A stretch of DNA of 64,000 nt, taken from Rhodocyclales bacterium (GTDB lineage Bacteria; Pseudomonadota; Gammaproteobacteria; Burkholderiales; Rhodocyclaceae). Every line of letters begins with the position of its first letter. Positions within the stretch are counted from its first letter, which is position 1. The notes under the pieces are model-generated. The model saw only the letters and a list, made by a program, of their open reading frames with translations. It had not been told where the DNA came from and did not search any database. The position numbers were made by a program, and so were the translations under genes. Below are positions 9,529-18,350 of this stretch, one piece after another. Location: NCBI GenBank assembly GCA_003105015.1, contig PQAF01000032.1, forward strand, positions 144,464 to 208,463, given 5' to 3'.

Positions 9529-11483
9529 ACCTTGGCAATCTTCAGTTCGGCAATCATTTCGCGCAATTTCTGCCGGGGCATCTTGCCGCTCAGTTTGCCA
9601 TAGCGCAGATCGATGTAAAGTTCAGTGATCGCACGCAGGGGTCCTGACAATTCAGGTCTGGCCAGCGCTACCCGTTGTGCATAATCCGCCGGCCCTTCCC
9701 AATCCTGGCGTGCAAGGCCGATGCGTGACAGCTTGCGGCTGAGGTTGTTCCAGTCGCGGACCGTCGGATCGGTCCGAACCCGCTTGTGCAGCGCCCAGAC
9801 GGTCAGTCCCAGCAGCAGGAGCCCGCAAAGTACGGCCATTGCAGCCGTCATGGCTTTCCAGTCCGGTTCGCGCATGCCGAGGCGCGCCAGAACTTCACGC
9901 TGGCGTACCGGATCGTAACCCAGCACCCACTGGTTCCAAGTGTTGGTCACAGCTTCCCAACGGAAACGGAGTTGTCGCAGCCAGGACAGGTCCGACCGCA
10001 CCAGGAAAGGCAGGGGTTCGCCTGCCGGCACCGCTGAAGCCAAGCCAGCTTCAATGCGGTTCGGGGCGACGGCGGCCGTTGGATCCACACGCACCCAGCC
10101 CTTGCTTTCCAGCCAGACTTCAGCCCAGGCGTGGGCATCTGATTGGCGTACGATGAGGTAACCGTCTACCGGGTTGCGTTCGCCGCCTTGGTAGCCGGTG
10201 ACCACGCGCGCAGGGATGCCGGCTGCACGCATGGCGAAGACGAAGGCCGATGCATAGTGCTCGCAGAAGCCGCGCCGGGTCTCGAACATGAACTGGTCGA
10301 TGCTGTTCTCGCCGAGCAGGGGTGGCGTGAGGGTGTAGAAGTAGTTCTCCTTGCGGAAGTGGTCCAGCATGCGGCGGATAGTCGCCTCCGGATCCCCGGC
10401 CTCGTGCTGCCATTGCTCGGCGAGCGCACGGGTGCGCGGGTTGTTGGCGGGCAGATTCAGATTGTTGCGAAGGGATGCCTCGGACTCATCCATGCCCGGC
10501 AGGGAGTCGGGCCGGGACTGCATTTCATAGCGCAGGCGGCTGCGCACGGGCGTCTTCGAGAGCACCTGGTATTCACGCGATACGATTGCACCGGTAGGCG
10601 GTGCTACCGGCATTTCCAGGGCGAACAGCCAGTGTTTGTTGTGCGGTTCGATGGTCACCGCATAGCGGACGGTTTCACCGGTCGCCGTGTCCGGGGGACT
10701 GACTTTCTCCATTTGGGCCCCTGAACGCCAGGTCCGGCCATCGAACAGGCGCAATACCGGACCGCGCCAGTACAGGAGGTATTTCGGCGGAACTTCACCA
10801 TCGAAACGGACGCGGAAGGCGATTTCGCCGGACAGGCTCAGGTTGCTGATCGAACCCGGCGACATGTTGTCCGAGAGCCCGCTCATGCCGCTATAGGCAT
10901 CGGCCGGCATGCCCCAGAGCGGACCCTGCACGCGGGGAAAGAGCAGAAACAGGACGAGCATGAAGGGGGCAGCCTGCGCCAGCATGAGGGCGGACAGACG
11001 CAGGTGGGCGACGACGGGTTGAGCGGCATGTCCCAGGCTGGCCAATGCAGCGGTGATGACCACGAGGGCTGCCAGGGAGAGTCCCGCGATGTCCAGACCT
11101 TGCGCGTTGAGGAAATGGGTGAGCAACAGGAAGTAGCACAGGAAGATGACGGCCAGGCCGTCCCGCACCTGGCGCATCTCCAGCAGCTTGAGGGCGAGAA
11201 AGAGTATCAGCAGGGCGATGCCCGGATCCTTCCCGAAGAAATGGCGGTAGGTGAGAAAGACACCCGCCGATCCGGCAGCAACGAGAACACTCAGCAGCCA
11301 GCGCGGTGGCAGAGCGGCTCGTCGCCACCAGATCGACACCCGCCAGGCGATGGCCACGGCAACGGCCGTCGTCAGCCAGGCTGGGACATGCTCGACATCC
11401 GGAATCAGGGTCAGCAGGGCGCTGATGAGCAGCCAAAGTTCCTGGCTGCGGGCGAGGGTAGGGCTTTCGCGCTTAGTCGCCAT
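9525..11483 (-). CDS. DUF3488/transglutaminase-like membrane protein (TgpA type)
   Basis: About 652 residues from the ATG at 11483; an upstream in-frame TTG/ATG extension overlaps the previous gene and lacks similarity. Several transmembrane helices (about 15-190) make up the DUF3488 part, followed by a periplasmic transglutaminase-like domain with Cys (RRGFCEHYASAFVFAM), His (SDAHAWAEVW) and Asp (VRVDPTAAV) in the right order, one more helix, and a DUF4129-like tail. Related proteins (TgpA of Pseudomonas) are essential or important, with an unsettled cell-wall role. It is cotranscribed with the DUF58 and MoxR genes. Confidence 0.9.
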   Translation of the reverse strand: MATKRESPTLARSQELWLLISALLTLIPDVEHVPAWLTTAVAVAIAWRVSIWWRRAALPPRWLLSVLVAAGSAGVFLTYRHFFGKDPGIALLILFLALKLLEMRQVRDGLAVIFLCYFLLLTHFLNAQGLDIAGLSLAALVVITAALASLGHAAQPVVAHLRLSALMLAQAAPFMLVLFLLFPRVQGPLWGMPADAYSGMSGLSDNMSPGSISNLSLSGEIAFRVRFDGEVPPKYLLYWRGPVLRLFDGRTWRSGAQMEKVSPPDTATGETVRYAVTIEPHNKHWLFALEMPVAPPTGAIVSREYQVLSKTPVRSRLRYEMQSRPDSLPGMDESEASLRNNLNLPANNPRTRALAEQWQHEAGDPEATIRRMLDHFRKENYFYTLTPPLLGENSIDQFMFETRRGFCEHYASAFVFAMRAAGIPARVVTGYQGGERNPVDGYLIVRQSDAHAWAEVWLESKGWVRVDPTAAVAPNRIEAGLASAVPAGEPLPFLVRSDLSWLRQLRFRWEAVTNTWNQWVLGYDPVRQREVLARLGMREPDWKAMTAAMAVLCGLLLLGLTVWALHKRVRTDPTVRDWNNLSRKLSRIGLARQDWEGPADYAQRVALARPELSGPLRAITELYIDLRYGKLSGKMPRQKLREMIAELKIAKV

Positions 11484-12420
11484 GCAAGGCCAGTGCTTCA
11501 AGGCAATCCTGCAACTGTCGTGCGCCATGGCCCAGCGGTATCTTTCTTCCGGGCAGGCTCAGTCCGTATGCCAGACCCTGGGCATGGGCGTCGAGCAGCC
11601 ACCTTGTCAGGCGTGCCAGGCGGGCCTCGGTCCCCAACCCAGTCGGCAATTCGTTCCAGTCGAGCCAGACCTGGGTGGCACTGGCGCCGGTGAATTGCTT
11701 GGTGAGCATGGGTTGCTCCCGCGCCACTGCCTTCCAGGCGACATGGCGCGGCGAGTCCGCCGGCTGGTGCGTTCGCAGGCCGGAGAAATCCTCGGTGCCT
11801 TTGCCGCTGCGTGCGCCCCCCGTTTCGCCGGTGGCCGACAGCGGCAGGGGCGGCGGGGAGACCTCGGGACGGGGATATACCAGACACCGCATATCCGGCT
11901 CGACATAGCTCCAGGCGCGGACGAGGCAAAGGGGGTAGCGCGTCTCCAGCGTGACGCGCCCGGGGCGCATCCAGCCGCGCCTTTTGGCCTGCAGCGGCAG
12001 ATTGATCGATGTCGTCGTTTCGGGAGCCAGGTCGACTGATACTGCATCCCCGCCGGCGAAATTCAGGTTGATGGCAAACCGCCCCTGTTTGCGCCGGTTG
12101 TGCAACCGCAGGCCGAAATGCGCGATATCCCCGGCAAAGACCGGCTCGATGCGTCCAGGCGAAATCTCGATCTGCACCAGATTGCGGAAGGTATGCAGGA
12201 GCGTTACCAGCCCCAGTCCGGCAAGGAGAAAGATCAGGGCGTAGCCGAGACTCAGGTTGTAGTTGATGGCGCCGATCAGCATCAGCCCGAGCGCAGTGGC
12301 GAAGGCCAGTCCGGCCCGGGTCGGCAGGACATAGACTCGGCGCTGTGTCAGGATGATCGGCGCGACTTCCGGGCCATAGAGGCGGAACAGCCAGCGCTTG
12401 AACGAAGCGACTGCCTGCAT
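11473..12420 (-). CDS. DUF58 domain-containing membrane protein
   Basis: 315 residues. Two N-terminal transmembrane helices (about 30-75) are followed by a cytoplasmic part with the DUF58 signature: GTEDFSGLRTHQPADSPRHV then WKAVARE (about 210-240). DUF58 proteins, which resemble a von Willebrand A fold, pair with MoxR ATPases and transglutaminase-like proteins in many bacteria. The gene lies 7 bp after moxR and overlaps the start of the transglutaminase gene by 11 bp. The precise function is not established. Confidence 0.9.
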   Translation of the reverse strand: MQAVASFKRWLFRLYGPEVAPIILTQRRVYVLPTRAGLAFATALGLMLIGAINYNLSLGYALIFLLAGLGLVTLLHTFRNLVQIEISPGRIEPVFAGDIAHFGLRLHNRRKQGRFAINLNFAGGDAVSVDLAPETTTSINLPLQAKRRGWMRPGRVTLETRYPLCLVRAWSYVEPDMRCLVYPRPEVSPPPLPLSATGETGGARSGKGTEDFSGLRTHQPADSPRHVAWKAVAREQPMLTKQFTGASATQVWLDWNELPTGLGTEARLARLTRWLLDAHAQGLAYGLSLPGRKIPLGHGARQLQDCLEALALHGD

Positions 12421-12427
12421 GTGGGCA

Positions 12428-13348
12428 CTAGGGAATCGGTACGGCGCCGATCAAAGCCGTGGCGATGTCGGCGGCGGGGGTGCCAGTCGCGCCGCTGGCC
12501 GGATGCAGCCGGTGTCCCGCCACCGCCGGCAGCACGGCCTGGATGTCCTCCGGCAGAACCAGGTCGCGGTGGTCGATCAATGCCCAGGCGCGTGCGGCCC
12601 GCAGCAAGGCGAGCGCCGCGCGCGGGCTCAGTCCCGTCTCGTAATCCGGCGAGCGGCGGGTGTGTTCGGCAAGGGCCTGCACGTAGGCGATGAGCGCCTC
12701 GGAGACATGCACCTCCCGTACGGCCCGCTGCAGTTCGATCAGTTCGCCCGGCTCCATGCAGGGACGCAGCGTGGCAACCATGTCGCGTCGGTCGGCGCCG
12801 CCGAGCAGTTCGCGTTCCGCGGCCTGGTCCGGGTAACCCATCTCGATGCGCATCAGGAAACGATCGAGTTGGGACTCTGGCAGGGGAAAGGTGCCGATCT
12901 GGTGCGAGGGGTTCTGCGTCGCAATGACGAAGAAGGGGTCCGGCAGGGGGCGCGTTTCGCCTTCGCAGGTGACCTGATGTTCCTCCATCGCTTCGAGCAG
13001 TGCGCTCTGGGACTTTGGCGTGGCACGGTTGATTTCATCCACCAGAATGAGCTGGGCAAAGATCGGGCCGGGATGAAACTGGAAACCGCCCGTGTTGCGG
13101 TCGTAAATCGACACGCCGATGATGTCTGCCGGCAGCATGTCGGCCGTGCACTGGATTCGGTGGAAGTTCAGTCCGAGCAGCTTGGCCAGGACATGTGCCA
13201 GGATTGTCTTGCCAACGCCCGGCAGATCCTCGATGAGCAGATGGCCGCGGGCGAGAAGGCAGACCAGGGCGAGACGAATCTGGCGTTCTTTGCCGAGCAC
13301 GATGCGTCCGGCATTGCGAATGGTTTCATCTATGGGGGAATAAGGCAT
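12428..13348 (-). CDS. MoxR-family AAA+ ATPase
   Basis: About 306 residues from the ATG at 13348; an upstream TTG at 13369 is less likely. The Walker A motif is EDLPGVGKT (about 47-55), Walker B is LILVDEINRA (about 110), sensor 1 is FFVIATQNP, and the C-terminal lid domain follows. MoxR ATPases act as chaperone-like factors with partner VWA/DUF58 proteins. It is first in a leftward operon with DUF58, TgpA-like and mltB genes, which suggests a role in building or maintaining the envelope. Confidence 0.94.
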   Translation of the reverse strand: MPYSPIDETIRNAGRIVLGKERQIRLALVCLLARGHLLIEDLPGVGKTILAHVLAKLLGLNFHRIQCTADMLPADIIGVSIYDRNTGGFQFHPGPIFAQLILVDEINRATPKSQSALLEAMEEHQVTCEGETRPLPDPFFVIATQNPSHQIGTFPLPESQLDRFLMRIEMGYPDQAAERELLGGADRRDMVATLRPCMEPGELIELQRAVREVHVSEALIAYVQALAEHTRRSPDYETGLSPRAALALLRAARAWALIDHRDLVLPEDIQAVLPAVAGHRLHPASGATGTPAADIATALIGAVPIP

Positions 13349-13448
13349 GACTTGAGGCGGATGCTGCAATCAGTGGATAATGGCGTCCATAGAGGGCATT
13401 CTATTGCAATTCCACTTTGAAGAGACCCGGCGATGACTGGGGCTTCAC

Positions 13449-14372
13449 ATGACCACCGCCTTTATTACCCATCGCGACTGCTGGCTCCATGACATGGGGG
13501 CGCACCATCCGGAATGTCCGGAGCGCCTGTCCGCCATCAGCGACCGTCTGATTGCCGCGGGACTCGATTTGTATCTATCGTTTTACGACGCCCCGCTTGC
13601 AACTTTGGAACAGATCGGGCGCGTGCATCCGCTGGAATACGTGCTCGGTATGGCCGAAAGCGCTCCGCAAAGCGGCATTGTCCACCTGGATCCAGATACG
13701 GCGATGAGTGCCGGTACGTGGCAGGCGGCACTGCGTTCGGCAGGTGCCGGTATTTTGGCGACAGATCTGGTCATGGCCGGCGAGGTGGAGAACGCCTTTT
13801 GCAGCGTGCGCCCGCCGGGGCACCATGCCGAACGCGCCAAGGCCATGGGGTTTTGCTTCCTCAACAACATCGCCATCGCCGCTGCCCATGCGCTTGAAGT
13901 GCATGGCCTTGAACGGGTGGCGGTTGTCGATTTCGACGTACATCACGGCAATGGCACCGAGGATATCTTCGCCAACGATGCGCGCGTGCTCATGGTCAGC
14001 ACCTTCCAGCATCCCTTCTATCCCTACAGCGGAACAGAGGCTCCGGCCGGGAACATGGTCAATGTGCCGGTGCCGGCCGGCACGCGCAGCGACGGTTTTC
14101 GCCAGGCGGTGGCCGATATCTGGATGCCGGCATTGAGGCGCTTTGCTCCTGAAGCGATCTTCATTTCCGCCGGCTTCGATGCGCATTACGAAGACGACAT
14201 GGCTTCGCTTGGGCTTGTCGAGGCCGACTATGCCTGGGTGACCCAGCAAATCAAGGCAGTTGCGGCGGAGTCGGCACAGGGCCGCATCGTCTCGATGCTT
14301 GAGGGGGGGTACGCCTTGTCCGCCCTGGCGCGCAGCGTTACGACGCACGTCAAGGCACTGGCGGATCTATGA
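13449..14372 (+). CDS. Histone-deacetylase-family (class II type) amidohydrolase
   Basis: 307 residues, a full arginase/deacetylase fold. Visible signatures are the His pair RPPGHHAERAKAMGFCF (about 120), the zinc Asp/His block VVDFDVHHGNGTEDIF (about 158-172), SAGFDAHYEDDM with a further zinc Asp (about 240), and the late Tyr in LEGGYALSAL. Bacterial relatives remove acyl groups from polyamines or proteins; the sequence does not reveal the substrate. The gene is transcribed alone, divergent from moxR across about 100 bp. Confidence 0.9.
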   Translation: MTTAFITHRDCWLHDMGAHHPECPERLSAISDRLIAAGLDLYLSFYDAPLATLEQIGRVHPLEYVLGMAESAPQSGIVHLDPDTAMSAGTWQAALRSAGAGILATDLVMAGEVENAFCSVRPPGHHAERAKAMGFCFLNNIAIAAAHALEVHGLERVAVVDFDVHHGNGTEDIFANDARVLMVSTFQHPFYPYSGTEAPAGNMVNVPVPAGTRSDGFRQAVADIWMPALRRFAPEAIFISAGFDAHYEDDMASLGLVEADYAWVTQQIKAVAAESAQGRIVSMLEGGYALSALARSVTTHVKALADL

Positions 14373-14487
14373 GCGTGCAGGGAACTGGCCCGTATTGGTG
14401 ATGTCAACTTCCCGGCAACTCGTTCATTTATGTTCAGAAGCAGCTTTCATCAAGTAAAATCCACTGTTTTCATGCAGGCGTGATCCC

Positions 14488-15366
14488 ATGATCCAAGGCT
14501 CGATAGTCGCTATCGTCACTCCCATGCGGGAGGACGGCAGTCTGGATTACCCCCGGCTGAAGTCTCTTGTGGATTTTCATGCGGCCGAAGGTACCGACGG
14601 CATTGTCATCGTCGGCACCACGGGCGAATCGCCCACCGTTGACGTCGATGAACATTGCGAACTGATCCGCGCGGCGGTCGAATACGCGGCCGGCCGTCTT
14701 CCTGTCATTGCCGGGACGGGCGGCAATTCGACTTCCGAGGCGATCGAGCTTACGGCCTATGCCAAGAAGGTCGGTGCAACCGCTTCCTTGAATGTCGTGC
14801 CCTATTACAACAAGCCGACGCAGGAGGGGCTCTACCTCCATTTCAAGGCGATTGCCGAAGCAGTCGATCTGCCGATGATTCTCTACAACGTGCCCGGTCG
14901 CACGGTTGCCGACATGAGCAATGAAACGACGCTGCGTCTGGCACAGGTGCCCGGCATTGTCGGCATCAAGGACGCTACCGGCAATCTGGAGCGCGGTACG
15001 GATCTCATCAAGCGGGCGCCGCAGGGATTTGCCCTCTACAGCGGCGACGATGCCAGCGCGCTGGCCTTCATTTTATTGGGCGGTCATGGCACGATCTCGG
15101 TGACCGCCAACGTTGCACCGCGCTTGATGCATGAAATGTGTGCGGCCGCCTTGGCCGGCGATGTCGCCAGGGCGCGTGAGATCAATAGCCGTCTGCTCGG
15201 TCTGCATCGCCAGCTGTTTGTCGAAGCTAACCCGATTCCAGTGAAATGGGCCGTCTGCAGGATGGGCCTGATAGAGGCGGGTATCCGCCTGCCGCTGACG
15301 CGATTGTCGGCGGAATACCACGAGCGCGTGCTCCAGTCCATGCGCGAAGCCGGCATAGCCGTTTGA
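14488..15366 (+). CDS. dapA: 4-hydroxy-tetrahydrodipicolinate synthase
   Basis: 292 residues, the standard length. It condenses pyruvate with aspartate semialdehyde on the lysine/diaminopimelate pathway. The Schiff-base lysine is in [14 protein letters not shown] (about 161), the catalytic Tyr in [11 protein letters not shown] (about 133), and the loop GTTGESPTV is near residue 45. A TAAAAT -10-like box lies at about 14453. It is followed by bamC, a common pairing (bamC is also called dapX/nlpB), and lysC of the same pathway is found at 31.2 kb. Confidence 0.97.
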   Translation: MIQGSIVAIVTPMREDGSLDYPRLKSLVDFHAAEGTDGIVIVGTTGESPTVDVDEHCELIRAAVEYAAGRLPVIAGTGGNSTSEAIELTAYAKKVGATASLNVVPYYNKPTQEGLYLHFKAIAEAVDLPMILYNVPGRTVADMSNETTLRLAQVPGIVGIKDATGNLERGTDLIKRAPQGFALYSGDDASALAFILLGGHGTISVTANVAPRLMHEMCAAALAGDVARAREINSRLLGLHRQLFVEANPIPVKWAVCRMGLIEAGIRLPLTRLSAEYHERVLQSMREAGIAV

Positions 15367-15397
15367 CATATAAATTCGAACTTGAAGAGGGCGGGGC

Positions 15398-16531
15398 ATG
15401 ATCCGCAAGTGGTTCAGGCAGTTCTTCCTGTTTGCTGTTTCCGTAGTGCTGGCCGGATGCTCCAGTACGATGATCGAATCGAAGAAAATCGATTACAAGT
15501 CGGCTGGCAAGCTGCCGCCGCTGGAAATTCCCCCCGACCTCACTTCACCCAACCGCGACGAGCGCTACACCGTCCCTGACATTTCGCCGCGCGGATCCGC
15601 CACCTTCTCCGCCTACAGCTCGGAGCGAACCGGCACGAGGGATGCCGCTGCGCAGGAGGTGCTGCCGCAGATCGAGAAAATGCGCGTCGAACGCTCCGGC
15701 AGCCAGCGCTGGCTGGTGGTGGCGGGCACGCCTGACAAGATCTGGCCGACGCTCAAGGAGTTCTGGCAGGAGTTGGGCTTCATAGTCAACCTTGAACTGC
15801 CGGATGCCGGAATCATGGAAACCGACTGGGCCGAGAATCGGGCCAAACTGCCGCAGGACATGATCCGCGCCACCCTCGGCAGATTCCTTGACCAGATCTA
15901 TTCGACGCCGGAGCGCGACAAGTTCCGCACCCGCCTGGAGAAGGGCGCGGAGGAAGGCACTACCGAAATCTACATCAGCCATCGCGGCATGTACGAGGTT
16001 TATGCGAACGAGAGCCAGGACCGTACCGTGTGGCAGCCTCGTCCGGCCGACCCCGAACTTGAGGCCGAGATGCTGAGGCGGCTGATGGTCCGCCTCGGCA
16101 CGGAGGAAAGCCGTTCCAAGACCATGATGGCCGGCGAATCCAAGAAGGAAGAGCGCGCCAAGTTGTTGCGGGCCACGGGCGGTGCCGGTTCGCTTCAGCT
16201 GCTGGAGGCATTCGATCGATCCTGGCGTCGCGTTGGACTGGCGCTGGATCGCGTCGGTTTCACCGTGGAGGATCGGGATCGCGCCAAAGGCCTTTACTAC
16301 GTCCGTTACGTCGACACGGAAGCCGGCGACACCAAGAAGACGGATGGCGGATTCCTCAGCAAGCTCAAATTCTGGGACAGCGGCAAGCCGGCGGCAAACC
16401 AGCAGTTTCGCATTCTGGTCCAGGGGGACGGCGGTGCGAGCACGGTGCAGATATTGACGCGCGAGGGCGGCGTGGATAACTCAGAAACCGCGAAAAAGAT
16501 TCTAGGCCTGCTCTACGACCAGTTGAAGTAA
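15398..16531 (+). CDS. bamC: Outer membrane assembly lipoprotein BamC
   Basis: 377 residues. The signal peptide ends in the lipobox LAGCSS (Cys near residue 21), marking an outer-membrane lipoprotein. The unstructured N-terminal segment that contacts BamD (LPPLEIPPDLTSP, about 40-52) and two helix-grip domains follow, as in BamC/NlpB. It is part of the BAM complex that inserts beta-barrel proteins; its partner bamD is also in the window at 57.3 kb. Its stop codon shares a base with the start of the next gene. Confidence 0.92.
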   Translation: MIRKWFRQFFLFAVSVVLAGCSSTMIESKKIDYKSAGKLPPLEIPPDLTSPNRDERYTVPDISPRGSATFSAYSSERTGTRDAAAQEVLPQIEKMRVERSGSQRWLVVAGTPDKIWPTLKEFWQELGFIVNLELPDAGIMETDWAENRAKLPQDMIRATLGRFLDQIYSTPERDKFRTRLEKGAEEGTTEIYISHRGMYEVYANESQDRTVWQPRPADPELEAEMLRRLMVRLGTEESRSKTMMAGESKKEERAKLLRATGGAGSLQLLEAFDRSWRRVGLALDRVGFTVEDRDRAKGLYYVRYVDTEAGDTKKTDGGFLSKLKFWDSGKPAANQQFRILVQGDGGASTVQILTREGGVDNSETAKKILGLLYDQLK

Positions 16532-17295
16532 TGCGTTTCGCTTCGCTGGGCAGTGGCAGTCGCGGCAATGCCCTGCTCGTCGAAGCAGGCTCAACCCGCC
16601 TTCTGCTTGATTGCGGGTTTGGTCCGCGCGAAATCCTTTCCAAGCTGGCCCGGCTTGGCCTCGATTCGGAAGGACTGTCGGGCATTCTCGTTACCCACGA
16701 ACACAGCGACCACATCGCAGGGGCCTTCAAGCTGGCAGCCCGTCATCGGCTGACGATGTGGATGACGCACGGCACCTTCGCTGCCGCACCGAAAGGCCTG
16801 GGCGAACTGCCGAAAGTGGAGCTGATCGACAGTCATCAGGCCTTTCGGGTCTGTGATCTGGAAATACACCCCTTTCCCGTGCCCCATGATGCGCGCGAGC
16901 CAGTCCAATACGTTTTTTCGGACGGCAAGCACCGTCTTGGAGTGGTGACAGACCTGGGCAGTTCAACTCCTCATGTGGAGCGGATGCTGACGGACTGTGA
17001 CGCGTTGGTACTGGAATGCAACCATGATGAAAATATGTTGCGGCACGGGGGCTATCCGCCTCATTTGATTCGCCGCATTGCGGGCCGTTTCGGCCATCTT
17101 GACAATGCTGCCTCAGCAGCGCTGCTTGCAGCGTTGGATACCCGAAAATTACGACATGTCATTGCGGCCCATTTGAGCCAGCAGAACAATACGCCGGCTT
17201 TGGCGAGGAAAGCGCTGGCAGAGACGCTGGGCTGTTCGGAATCGTGGGTGGGCATCGCTGATCAGGACGCCGGATTCGACTGGCGCGACCTGTAG
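16531..17295 (+). CDS. MBL-fold metallo-hydrolase (YycJ/WalJ-like)
   Basis: 254 residues of a metallo-beta-lactamase fold. The metal motif is THEHSDH (about 52-58), with further ligands in FPVPHDAREPVQY, VTDLGSSTPHV and VIAAHLSQQNNTP. The start SLGSGSRGNALLVEAG is typical of the YycJ/WalJ branch. Members are hydrolases, some acting on nucleic acid; the substrate here is unknown. Its start overlaps the bamC stop, and a strong terminator follows. Confidence 0.88.
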   Translation: MRFASLGSGSRGNALLVEAGSTRLLLDCGFGPREILSKLARLGLDSEGLSGILVTHEHSDHIAGAFKLAARHRLTMWMTHGTFAAAPKGLGELPKVELIDSHQAFRVCDLEIHPFPVPHDAREPVQYVFSDGKHRLGVVTDLGSSTPHVERMLTDCDALVLECNHDENMLRHGGYPPHLIRRIAGRFGHLDNAASAALLAALDTRKLRHVIAAHLSQQNNTPALARKALAETLGCSESWVGIADQDAGFDWRDL

Positions 17296-17303
17296 GATGA
17301 ACG

Positions 17304-17333
17304 AAAAAAGCCGGCCCGCAGGCCGGCTTTTTT
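17304..17333. terminator. Bidirectional intrinsic terminator
   Basis: A 13-bp perfect stem (AAAAAAGCCGGCC with GGCCGGCTTTTTT) around a 4-base loop, with A and T runs on both sides. It lies between the convergent MBL gene and the small lipoprotein gene and can stop both. Confidence 0.92.
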
Positions 17334-17347
17334 GAATCAAAGCCTGG

Positions 17348-17605
17348 TTACTTCTTCGGCTCTTCTTCTTTCTTGGCTTCCATACCAGCCGGCTGGGCCG
17401 GGGCAGCAGCCGGAGCGCCGGCCATGCCGCCCATGCCGGACATGCCTTCCATGCCAGCGGGCTGGGCCGGAGCGGCGGCCGGAGCCGGAGCAGCAGCCGG
17501 AGCCGGAGCAGCAGCCGGAGCGGCAGCGGGCTTGGCTTCTTCTTTCTTGCCGCAGGCGGACAGGGCCACGGCGACGAGCGCAGCAACGAGGAGAGAGTGT
17601 TTCAT
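17348..17605 (-). CDS. Small Ala/Pro/Met-rich lipoprotein
   Basis: 85 residues. MKHSLLVAALVAVALSACGK is a clear signal peptide with lipobox LSAC (Cys 18), so the mature protein is about 68 residues and membrane-anchored. The mature part is low complexity: repeated AAAPAPAAAPAP units, then Met/Gly clusters (GMEGMSGMGGMAG) and a charged tail EAKKEEEPKK. No catalytic domain is present. A spacer lipoprotein, or a metal-binding one through its seven clustered methionines, is possible but unproven. The 150 bp beyond its start is AT-richer and holds its promoter region but no gene. Confidence 0.75.
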   Translation of the reverse strand: MKHSLLVAALVAVALSACGKKEEAKPAAAPAAAPAPAAAPAPAAAPAQPAGMEGMSGMGGMAGAPAAAPAQPAGMEAKKEEEPKK

Positions 17606-17755
17606 TTGGTTTCCTTAACGATAGAGTGAATGTTTTGCTTATATCACAGCCGAAATCTAGGATTCGGCCTGAACGAATTCAGGCCGGATGAAATTTTAGC
17701 AAATTCACATAAAAATACTATCTCTACCCCATGGGAGAACGGCCTGCCCGGAATG

Positions 17756-18241
17756 CTACAAACCCAGGGGGGTTGCCGAAGCACCCGGCATCGATTCAAT
17801 CCAGAGTTCCTCGAAACGCTGATGCCAGTCATGGATTTCTGCTGGCTGTTCCAGAAGCACCTTGCCTCGGAAATGGTCTGCGTGAAAACGGATCACTCCG
17901 CTGGCTTCGTCGGCCAGCACGAAGGAATCCGCTATGTTGCGCAACGGCTCGGGTGTCTGGCGGATCGAGAAGCAATGGCCGTAGCGTTTGAGCAGGCCCA
18001 GCATGCGTGGCGAGTAACGGACCAGATGGTCGAGGTCATGCAGGACGATGCGCAGGCTGCGGTCGCGCCCACCTGACAGAAAAGTGGCGATCATGTCCGC
18101 CCTGGTGCGGGTGTCGAGTTCGAGGGCCTTGGAATCGGGATCGAATATGCAGAGTTCCCTTTTTGCAGATGACAAAACCGTGTCAATTGCCTGCTGATAC
18201 GCGGCTCGGGTATCGAAGGTGAGCTGTTGGCTGTCCGGCAT
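17756..18241 (-). CDS. Conserved protein of unknown function (DUF7931-like)
   Basis: About 161 residues from the ATG at 18241 (MPDSQQLTFDTRAAYQQAID); the in-frame upstream extension to 18367 runs into the rlmD leader and is not protein-like. The protein has an alternating pattern reminiscent of one lobe of a phospholipase-D-like fold (RELCIFDPDSKALELDT, then RIVLHDLDHL), but there is no HKD motif, so enzyme activity is doubtful. It is divergent from rlmD. I do not recognise a function. Confidence 0.75.
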   Translation of the reverse strand: MPDSQQLTFDTRAAYQQAIDTVLSSAKRELCIFDPDSKALELDTRTRADMIATFLSGGRDRSLRIVLHDLDHLVRYSPRMLGLLKRYGHCFSIRQTPEPLRNIADSFVLADEASGVIRFHADHFRGKVLLEQPAEIHDWHQRFEELWIESMPGASATPLGL

Positions 18242-18350
18242 GGGTTGTTTAGGCTGAATGATTCGATGCCATCCTATGGCAAGGACGGGGTCGTTGCAAA
18301 TCCCGCAACCATGCATACAATTGCGCCTCCCGTTCCTTGGTCCGTCGGAA

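Noticed and set aside
17373..17618. An Ala/Met-rich frame opposite the small lipoprotein gene
   Set aside because: It is the mirror of a GC-rich repeat; the minus-strand frame has a signal peptide and lipobox.
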